DNA of 64,000 bases from CAVXXB01 sp963765585. GTDB lineage: Bacteria; Calditrichota; Calditrichia; JAJRVZ01. The stretch is taken from NCBI GenBank assembly GCA_963765585.1, contig CAVXXB010000003.1, positions 62,001 to 126,000 of the forward strand, read 5' to 3'. The notes below the pieces were generated by a model. The model saw nothing but the letters and a program-made list of their open reading frames with translations. It did not search any database and was not told the origin of the DNA. The position numbers and the translations under genes were made by a program. Positions 55,301-64,000 of this stretch are shown here, one piece after another. Numbering within the stretch: the first letter of the stretch is position 1; each line of letters starts with the position of its first letter.

Positions 55301-55399
55301 ACCACAGAGGGCACAGAGCAGACACAGAGAACACTGAGATTTTAAATAGATATTTAGTATTTAACCTCACAGGGACTCAGGTGCTAAGGGACTCAGGGA
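55301..55399. repeat. nonamer array followed by octamer array upstream of malE
   Basis: Nonamers accacagag, ggcacagag, then gacacagag and aacactgag to 55339, then four octamers cacaggga, ctcaggtg, ctaaggga, ctcaggga at 55368-55399. A short heptamer run (atcctgc, atcctga) lies at 55500-55513. The stretch is the leader region of the maltodextrin unit. Confidence 0.65.
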
Positions 55400-55528
55400 C
55401 TTTATTACTTTGTCACTTTATCACAACCCCCTAACCCCCTTTTTTAAGGCGGAATTAACCCTGTCAGAATGACAACCTTTATCAGCATCTATGCATCTCT
55501 GTATCCTGCATCCTGAATCAATCCACCT

Positions 55529-57329
55529 TCACTTCACTCGAAAGATGCCTGAACCAATTAAAATACAATCCGGCCGAAACAGGATCAGAATAATTAACAG
55601 CCAGCCAAACTGATCCCAGCGTTTAAATATCAGTGCCATTCCGGTTAGAAACAATACTACCTGCCATGGTACCGCAAAAAAGGTTGAAAGAATATCCCGG
55701 CGGTTCTCCTGATTTATCTCATTAATTTTATCGCCATCAATTTTTTTACGGATCGGTCCCCAAAATCCAAATGGCCGGGTTCGTTTATAGAATTCAAGTA
55801 AAACCGCTTCATCAGTTGGCGGAGAAGAATAGGTACCAATGATCATACCTACTAAAGATGAAACTGTAGCAATTAAAAATGAAAAATATTCAGGAATATC
55901 CGGAAATAATATTCTTTGAACTACTGCAGCAATCATACCCGCCGCAGTTCCCCAGGCAAATCCATATCCATTCATCCGCCACCAATACCAGCGGGTCAAC
56001 GTCGGGATAAGTAATCCGGCTCCCAGGCTTGATGTGATCCATCCCCAAATATCATTTATATTTGTGATGAGTAACATAAAACCAAGGCCCAGTATAACTA
56101 TGATTACTGAAGACCATCGACCGTGAGAAAGTAATTGTTTCTCAGTCGCTTTCGGATTTAGATAAGTCTGATAGATATCTTTGACCCAGTATGCAGCACC
56201 GGCATTAACGGTTGAATCAAAAGTTGACATCCCTGCAGCCATAAGCCCCGCCACCAGTATTCCTTTAATACCAATCGGTACCAGCTGATTTATAACCACT
56301 GGTAATACAGTCTCCGGATCTTCGATAACGCCCTGTTGCGAACCGAGTACAATACCCATAATCGCAATCGCCGCAATAAACGGCCACCGGAAAGCCAAAA
56401 GAAATGTCCAGAACAGAGATAGCAGACCGGACTCGCGGTCACTACGTGAGGCAAAAAAGCGCTGTATCATATATTGACTGGTTCCACCGCTGCCCTCAAT
56501 GGTCACCTTGATCAAATAAAACAGTATGGCAATACCAAATAAATTGTAGATCGAATACGCCGATGCTTCAGGCATATCCAGAGTCCAGGATGGAAAAATA
56601 TTTGTCCAGGCATCACGGGTAGTATCCAGCGCCATAAATCCGCCATCTCGCAGTGGTACAGATATCTGGAATGTTTCCGGCAGATTAAACTGAAAAAATG
56701 CCAGCAGACAGATGAAGATAATCGTGCCAAATATAAGAATTCCCTGAAAGACATCTGTCCAGACCACACCGTAAAGACCACTGGCAACCGTATAAATCAT
56801 AGCGAGAACAATCATCAGGGTTGCCGCCCAGAATTGCGATGGAAGACCGGCAAAGTCCGGTATGCCTAAAAATTCACCAACAAATTTACCCGATCCAATT
56901 GCAAAATAGGTCACCATTGCGATTGTCATTATAATTATAGAACCAGGCTGCAATTAAACGTGCCCAATCCCCCTGCTTGTCTTTGCCAAATCTGAAGTGC
57001 ATCCATTCGGCCAGAGTCATGACCAGCGCCCGGCGATTCCATTTTCCCTGAAATATCATAAGAAATGCCATGATCAGGGTGACACCGCCACGAATTTCAA
57101 TAAAAAAGCCACTGGCACCCAGCGCAAATATGAACGCTGTGTTGATCATGGTTCCACTGATATCCAGGTTAGAGGACATACCCGATGCACCCAATGCCCA
57201 CCAGGGCAATCCCCGGTCACCTAGAAAATATGAATTAATGCCCTGAGATGCTTTTCGTTGAAAATAAATACCGACTGTGACCATTCCAATTAAGTATACA
57301 ATAACGATAGCATAATCAATGGTAGTCAT
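55529..57329 (-). CDS. sodium:solute symporter (SSS family) with one frame break
   Basis: First frame from ATG 57329: MTTIDYAIVIVYLIGMVTVGIYF, SYFLGDRGLPWWALGASGMSSNLDISGTM, which is the SSS N-terminal signature. It stops at 56886. The second frame continues with IIIMTIAMVTYFAIGSGKF to 55529. A one-base change at about 56935-56945 divides the gene; joined it has about 595 residues and 13-14 membrane segments. The sodium site segment MAAGMSTFDSTVNAGAAYWVKD (TM8 region) is intact. These symporters import sugars, amino acids or other small solutes; a sugar is plausible given the neighbouring maltodextrin unit. The C-terminal end contains hydrophobic segments WQVVLFLTGMALIF. Confidence 0.85.
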
Positions 57330-57392
57330 ATTGGACCCTTTCTGGTTGCGGATAATGCATTACATCTTTGAGCAATTTGTTTATAATACAAA

Positions 57393-57427
57393 AAATGCCG
57401 GCCTATGGGGCACATTGACCGGCATTT
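57393..57427 (-). terminator. rho-independent terminator after the large secreted protein
   Basis: On the minus strand arms aaatgccgg and ccggcattt enclose a 17-nt loop and a T-run follows (ttttttg). It lies 20 nt downstream of the stop at 57447. Confidence 0.85.
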
Positions 57428-57446
57428 CTTTACAACAAGAACAGAA

Positions 57447-60400
57447 TTAACGCATGAGAATCATTTTCATGGTTCTTTCATAATTCTCAGTGATCATACG
57501 GTAGAAGTAAACACCACTACTTACCGGTCGACCATGGCTATCTGATCCATTCCAAACTACCTGATGTATACCCTGCCTTTGAACGCCATTCACCAGTTCA
57601 GTTACTTTACGTCCCAGTACATCAAAGACGACAAGTTGAACTTTCATTTGTTTCGGCAATTCAAATGTCAGAGTTGTGGTCGGGTTAAACGGATTCGGAT
57701 AGTTTTCACGCAGATTCGGATCGCGAATGACGATCGCTTCTTCTATGTCTTCCACATCCGTAGGCATGCCATTATCAAAATCCCAGAAGGAATAGAAAGG
57801 CGGATTAATTGAACCAAACTGCGTATGGATAGTGAAATTAGGCTGTGAATCATCGATATTGGCTACATGGTTATTACCAAAACCACCCTTGCCACCTTCA
57901 TTATCACCACCATAGATTCCGAATTTATAAACCTGGCCGATCACGTCATTACTGTCGGGATCACCATAATACTGTACCTGACGGGTATAAATTGAGTCAC
58001 CTGAAGCGGCATCACCATTTGATCCATCATCATACATTTTTTTGTCCAGATTTAATCTTAAATCCGTTCCCCAATCGGCGCCCTGCGGATTGCTCCAGCC
58101 ACCAACAGCCGGACCTTGCATCCATACACCCCATGTAAAAATCGAGTCCAGCTGATCCGGACCGACATTAATGGTACCCTGGATATCCAGCAGCGTGTCA
58201 CCACCGAGTTTAACCTGATAATATGCCGGACGTAAGTCCACTTCCCAGGTAACCAGCACATCATTTGTCAAAGGTGACGAGTTGCGGAAATTTGGTTGTC
58301 TGCGCGCATCAACATCACTGTTAACCACATCATTTATTTCAAATGTGCTTGCTGGTTTTGAAGCCGGCAGGGTAATTTTACGTCTTTCCTGTGTGTCCTG
58401 ATCAGGATCGGCAAAATCGTAATAGATTTCACGTTCCTCATCGCGACCTTCGGGAATCAGGTAATACTGATAAACTAAGTTTTCGCCTAAAGAAACTTTT
58501 TCAGCATCACCCACGACAGAGTAGAAGTCAGTACCAAATTCGTTGAGCATAGCGGCATCTTGTCTAATCGCACTGCCATCATATCCCCAGCGAACCACCA
58601 GGGAATCACCCGGTGTAAAACCTTTGTTCGTAATGGCATTGGTCATATCTACACGGAATTTGACCTCTACTGTGTCTACACCAGTAGCGCCCTGCGGTAA
58701 CACATCATTATAGTATTTGAACTGAATGGTTGTGTCACTAAGAATCGGCTCTACACGACGGTCACCGGATTCCTCGCGTCCATCCCAGGCGCCGCGGGTA
58801 AATTTCCAGGCGGCGAAATTATCAGGATCGATACGTGTGGCAATATTCCAGTAATCGGAATCAGCTTCACGTGTCAGTGATTTATGCGGCGGATCCCAAC
58901 CGATATTCGGCATGCTACCGGCAATAAAGACGGTATCATTTGCCGAATCGAATCCGTCCAGTGTGCTCATATTGATACGGAAGAATACATCGATTGAATC
59001 CGGATCATCGGTATATGGTGCACCTCTGTGGCCAACATATTGAACAGGCCATACGGTATCCACAAAAGGAACCAGAACCTGGCGGTTGGGGCTACTGGCG
59101 GCGCCATCGGCACCGGGAATATCATTTTCCCAGTAGCTGGTGATTGCGCCATCTACAGGATTCTTGATCGTTCCACCATATTTATAATCAAGAGTATTTC
59201 CTATCAGACTATCGGCAAATTCCCATTCAATTGACCAGTAGTCACCACCATCGCTGGTCATCGGATCTGCCAATGGCGTCCATCCCGGATTCTGCAGTGC
59301 ACCGCGAATATCCACGCCACCGGTTGAGTCAACAATACCCCATACACGCGAGGTGTTGGCACGGAAAGTAACCTTAACCGATTCTTCATTCAGCGGTAAT
59401 GCGACAACATCACCAGTAGGTAAGGCAGCAAGGACACCAAATGCCGGTCCATCGCTGTTTTTTGATGGATCCAGAAAGCCGGATGCAAATACAACGGCAG
59501 CACCACCATCAAGATTTAATGTTGCTAACGGAGCCAGGTAGCGCTCCACACCGACGGTCCCGCTGGAATCAGTCACAATAAGTTTGTAATCAGCGGTCGG
59601 CAATGCCAGATAATCATCGGTAAAATTAAAATATGCCAGATTATCGACAATCGTACCGGCACCTTCAGCTACTACATCAACAATCGGTGCATCGGTGGCA
59701 CCATGGTAAATTAAAAGATCTGTGTTAGTGGCTCCACCCGCAGCTTGCTGACCTTTGTCATACACGGCAATATCAAACGGAGTCGCCGGATCATAGCCGG
59801 ATGGGCTAACAATACCATTGGCAATCAAAACATATATGCTGCCATTAGCAAGGGTATAACTTTTTTTCCAGAGAGCATTCGTGGTATCGGAACTGCCCTT
59901 CGGTTGAACCGTAATGTCAAATTCAACACCAGCCGGTGCAGGTACATATGGTGATGCCTGGCGGAATCCAAAGTTTTGCAACAGTGGCTGATCATCAAGC
60001 CAGATGTCCACTGTGTCGGCAGCCAGGTCTGCTGCATTATGAATAACCTGTACGAGGGCCAGTTGTGGTGCTTCACCCGGATGCGTACCAAGATAGGTGA
60101 ATGTGTTCTGATCATATACAATCCACTCAGAATCATCAGCATTAGTGCCTGCGGAAGATACCCAGTCAGAATTACCGTTTGTGACAGCAGCTTTGCGCAC
60201 GATCGAGTGATTTTGTGCTGCACCTGGGACACCTGCTACATCAAAATTCTGATCACTATCCGGATCACCGAAAACATCAACTACAAGTGTATCTCCGTAT
60301 TCAGCAGCTACTTTAATTATTGCTCGCGCATCATTTCCATTGTGATGAACGACACTTGGAAATGCCAGAAATTCATCCGCACGCCATTCCGGGAAAAAAG

Positions 60401-61614
60401 TGGGATCAGTTGAATTGTTCAGAATAACCCATACATCTTCATCTTCCAAAACTGCTTCTTCAGGAAATATATGGAAATATTGCCATCCATTACCATTGGC
60501 TGATTGTGCAATCTGGTAGTTATCCAAAGCTACATCTGCTCCGGTACCATTGTATATTTCCAAAGCTTTATTATTGCTCGAGCCTTCGATATACTCCGAA
60601 AGAAAAATCTCATTGGCCGGAGTAACCTTGTAAGCACCAAAACCATTATTTGTAGCCATGGCATACACATTAAACGTACCGTCGCCGTTATCCTTAACAG
60701 CTGACATCACCGGCGCCATTTGCATTGGCATTATCACCCAATGAGGTGGTCAAGCCAAAGGTGGTTGCACTTCCGGCACTCATGGTCGCATCAATAATCC
60801 GTGCATTCTGATTTCCGGTGCCATATTGAAACGCAACCAGAAAATATGCTGTCGGGGTTTTGATAAAACGCATGGCATTGCTGCCGGTGGCCAAAACACC
60901 ACCTGGAATAGAAGTTGCAGCCGTACCATCAGCTAAATAATGGGTTGCATTATCGCCATTTGCATTTACATAAAACGAACCGTCACCAAGTTCAACCGGG
61001 GCCACGGCCGGTGAAATTGCATGGTGCTATCGAATTTTACTTTAGAAGCGATAAAAGAGGCGCCGTTATCAGCGGTAGTAAAAACAACAACGGTGTCAGA
61101 TCCAGCAATCGCTGCATATACTTTTAATGTATTGTCAGCAGCCGAACCGACGACGGTAAATTTGTCGCCAAGTCGTTGAGCGTCTGCACCGGTATATGAA
61201 ATCACATTTGCTGGTGTCGCACCTTCAGTTAGCCCAGCTGTAAACCTTAAAGGGACTGGTTGCGGCATTGGTGGTCAGGTTACAGACCATTATGATACCA
61301 TCGGCTGATACATCTGCATCACTCACAGCAAATGTACCGCCACTGACGCCCGTTACATCCAGTGTACCAACATCTGAACCATCGGTTGCATTTACTATTT
61401 GAATGTTGTTACCGCCATTGCGACTTACCACAAATATACGGTCATTTGCGCCTACTGTTCCAAATCCAAATCCACGTTCGGTATTCGCGGATGGAGAGAA
61501 CCAGGATGGTAATGCATTTGCCCCGTCGGATTTTTCCCACAGGGTTTCTACCTGGGCATTACCCAAAGACACGGTTAAAACTAAAAGAACAATTAATGTA
61601 ATTAACTTGTTCAT
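57447..61614 (-). pseudogene. large secreted multidomain protein with three frame breaks
   Basis: From ATG 61614 behind a GGAGG site: signal peptide MNKLITLIVLLVLTVSLGNAQ. A beta-propeller-like first part is split at about 61240, 60985 and 60715; each time the protein continues in another frame. The intact 1,096-codon stretch from 60737 has a lamin-tail-type domain (IFLSEYIEGSSNNKALEIYN), two DUF4397-like domains (VQVIHNAADLAADTVDIWLDD and LIYHGATDAPIVDVVAEG), at least three starch-binding-type beta modules (VKVTFRANTSRVWGIVDS, FRINMSTLDGFDSANDTVFIAG, VKFRVDMTNAI), and a C-terminal NYPNPFNPTTTLTFEL and MILMR module. Total about 1,385 residues. I infer a cell-surface or secreted protein of alpha-glucan or other polysaccharide binding. 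Confidence 0.75.
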
Positions 61615-61818
61615 GTAATCCTCCAAAAAATTAAAAATTGCTATTAATTAGTTAAATTTTTCTGTCCGACGCCTCCTTATCATTTTTGTTTTCTACTAGT
61701 TAATTAATTGTTAGTAATGTAATCAATCCTTCTCGCTATGTTTGTGACAAATGTGTTATACCCGGGACTTTCTGATACCCAAATTGCTTCATTTTCCAGG
61801 CTTTGTCTCCCTGATAAA

Positions 61819-62834
61819 TCAAAATGTAAAAGCGAAGCCAAATGAATGGAAATCGCCCAGAATACCAAATTCCATGAACGAGTAATCCACGGTAATTTTG
61901 GCAAAATTTGGTACATTATACTGCAGCCCCAAACCAGCAGTAAGACCTTCCTGGGTATCCTGGCGTGCGAGCGACTGATATCCGCCACGCAAGAAGAATA
62001 CTTCAGAAAAACTGTATTCCGCGCCGACATTCACCACACTCGAATTATCACTGGGTACCGCTGCATCCACCGCCAGGCTGATTTTATTTTGCTCGGTGTT
62101 GAGAACTTCCATTGAAACACCCAGACGAAAAATCAAAGGCAATGGCCAGGAATCCACTTTATACAATCCTGTCAGGTTGCCGTTATCGCCAAAACGCCGG
62201 GGATCCTGATCATAAGCAAACCAAAGATCCTGCCCGTCCATTTTCATTTCCGTACCAAAATTGGACATACTCACACCCAGACGCATGCCATTGAAGTCGG
62301 TGATATATAGTAGTCCGACATCGATGGCAAACGCCGTGGCTGAGGAGTTATAAATTCTCTCAGTTATTATCTTCGCCGAACCACCGACTGAGAACCGATC
62401 GGTGAAATTCCGTGCGAAGGTAATGGTGGCAAACAGATCACTGGCAGACCAGCGATCACCCGTTCCCTCGGGAAAATTTACAGTAGTTACATTTTCCTCG
62501 CCATAATCCAGATACGCAAACTGTATTCCAAAGGCATTACCATCACCGGTATTGAGAATAACACCACCCCAATTATAATTAGAACCAAGAATCCAGTTCG
62601 TATGCATAAAACTGGCTACAGACCTTCCTACTTGTGAAATGGCTCCCGGGTTCCAATAAAGTGTATAGGCATCCCGGCCATAAGATACATAAGCGCCACC
62701 CATTGCTGTAGCAGTCGGGCCGATACCGATGCCCAAAAAAGCCGCGGCACTGGTACCAACCTTATCCTGAGTATATCCTTCGTTACTGTCAAAGCAATAA
62801 TAATGACAACAAAAAGAACTAAAAGGCGTTTCAT
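61819..62834 (-). CDS. PorV/PorQ-family outer-membrane protein with one frame break
   Basis: From ATG 62834: signal peptide MKRLLVLFVVIIIALTV, then the protein continues in the second frame as LGIGIGPTATAMGGAYVSYGRDAYTLYWNPGAIS, the classic start of the PorV/PorQ (UPF0164) barrel, and runs to 61819 with an aromatic end (FGFAFTF). A one-base change at about 62735-62770 divides it; joined it has about 338 residues. PorV is the shuttle that carries type 9 secretion cargo to the surface; other family members are plain porins. Because the adjacent secreted proteins have C-terminal sorting-type domains, a secretion role is likely but not proven. Confidence 0.82.
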
Positions 62835-62859
62835 GTAGCCACCCTGACTTTATTTCTTG

Positions 62860-64000
62860 TTACTTAATAATTGCTAATTTTCCGCGTTTGGTGCCCGCTT
62901 CAGATTCTACAACATAAAAATAAACACCAAATGCAACATTTAGATTTTCTCTGGTCTTCAAATCCCACACAATCGTACCGTTTGATAACGGATTATCTAC
63001 TTCCAGTTTGCGGACAAGATCACCCCGCGAAGTAAAAATATACACGGTTGACTTTTGCGGTAAATTGCTAAAGTATATCTTTCTTTCACCCCGTCCGGAA
63101 GTTACGTTTGGCGGTAACGCCGGTTCAAACTCGTGTGCCGCAATATAGGGATTTGGAAATACTTTTATATCATCAAGATCGACTTTCTCCAGTTCCTTAT
63201 CTACCTTCGGTAATTCTGTCTGCATGGTGAAAAGATCAAATTTATTAAACGGAAATTTTGCTGTTAAGTATAAAATTTCCCCGCCAGTAAATTGATATGG
63301 CTCTTCACTATCATCTGTCAAAATAAGGCGTAACAGCCAGGTAAAAATAGTAAAATTTCCATCACCATCTTTCTCAAAGAAATAGATCCGTTCGTTTATC
63401 GATGGTAATGAATCGCCATCGGTATCCACATGAAAATATTCAATCTGATAATCTGCAGTGGTATTGATGATTTTGAATTTTCGCGGCTGTGCATTAAATA
63501 ATGGAATGTTCAAATATTCAAAGATAGTCTGTCGTTGTGTCAACAACGGTATCAAAAATTTGCAATTCATAATTTGATGGGAAAAATACAGGTGTTAAAA
63601 CAGTGCCATCCGGCAAAGTGGAGGATTCAAATGAAAATGTAAATGAATAATTGATGCTGGTGTCATTCCAGACTGATGTTAAATTCTCTATGGATGTTTT
63701 CCAGATGTTATCAAATAATAAGGACATGCCGTCAAATATATCGGCATCCACCACTTCCTGTTCCAACCATGGTGTACCCTGCATATACGGGCTAAAATAA
63801 ACCGGATGGTATTGATACTGAACAAATACCGCCATCCCGTCCAGACTGCCCGGTGTTTTAGCACGAAACAATCCTTTTTCGTAATCAATGATGTAGCTGT
63901 CCGGGGGAATCACATTTCCCACACCGTCCATGACGATGACACTCTCCGGTACCAGATTCTTTTTTGACATCTGCACATATTGGGTATCAACCGGAAAAAC
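62860..64000 (-). CDS. C-terminal part of a large secreted protein with FlgD-like end, one frame break
   Basis: Runs in from the right edge (open at 64000) as VFPVDTQYVQMSKKNLVPES, and on through PPDSYIIDYEKGLFRA, beta-rich. Near 63540-63560 the frame changes (FDTVVDTTTDY to FEYLNIPLFNAQPRKF) and continues to 62860. The end holds VFPNPYIAAHEFEP, the segment KIYFSNLPQKSTVYIFTSRGDLVRKL and VAFGVYFYVVESEAGTKRGKLAIIK, which match the C-terminal FlgD-like/T9SS-associated module. About 380 residues are visible. It lies 25 nt upstream of the PorV-like gene on the same strand, so the two are likely co-expressed. Confidence 0.7.

Noticed and set aside
61704..62030. 108-residue frame on the minus strand
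   Set aside because: It lies in another frame over the end of the PorV-like gene, has no family features and reads past the natural gene end.

Overview
The window looks like a chromosomal piece of an uncultured, probably anaerobic, Gram-negative bacterium of the FCB superphylum (Calditrichota, Ca. Marinimicrobia and relatives are plausible; I cannot fix the phylum). Reasons: secreted proteins ending in an NYPNPFNP-type FlgD-like C-terminal module, a PorV/PorQ-family outer-membrane protein, a one-chain pyruvate:ferredoxin oxidoreductase next to a dihydroorotate-dehydrogenase-like protein, archaeal-type phosphoglycerate mutase and a long-form IspH. No rRNA, tRNA, CRISPR array, phage gene or insertion sequence was seen.

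Layout. 0-7 kb: end of an alpha-glucan phosphorylase, a pteridine-reductase-like SDR, a metallo-hydrolase, a PhzF protein, an ABC exporter and exonuclease III. 7.5-15.7 kb: an SPFH protein, then a very large fusion (two aminotransferase folds plus a full-length phosphoenolpyruvate-carboxylase-like region), then a convergent regulator built like a sigma-54 activator but without its key motifs. 15.9-28.7 kb: central carbon metabolism (transketolase with frameshifts, ApgM, PFOR) with an XPD-like helicase carrying an N-terminal nuclease-like domain and an outer-membrane protein. 29-46.5 kb: an unknown acidic protein, M19 dipeptidase, a second ABC exporter, a split cobalamin methionine-synthase pair, ornithine aminotransferase, GlgC, a Spx/ArsC-like gene with an in-frame TGA at its active-site Cys codon, a serine hydrolase, SpoIID and SPOR lipoproteins, a Crp-family regulator, IspH and a haem-binding protein. 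47-55.3 kb: a one-strand maltodextrin locus (binding protein, two permeases, TrmB-like regulator, two GH13 enzymes). 55.5-64 kb: a sodium/solute symporter and large secreted proteins with a PorV-like protein.

Together the genes suggest import and breakdown of alpha-glucans (ABC transporter, GH13 enzymes, phosphorylase), glycogen storage (GlgC), lower glycolysis and ferredoxin-linked pyruvate oxidation.

Two properties run through the window. First, many intergenic gaps hold imperfect tandem words of 7, 8 or 9 nt, often as inverted pairs, and several genes take their stop codon from such words. Second, at least a dozen reading-frame breaks by single-base indels occur, concentrated at 17.5-18.2 kb and 50.8-63.6 kb. 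They may be assembly errors or real decay; in nearly all cases the protein reads on cleanly in another frame.
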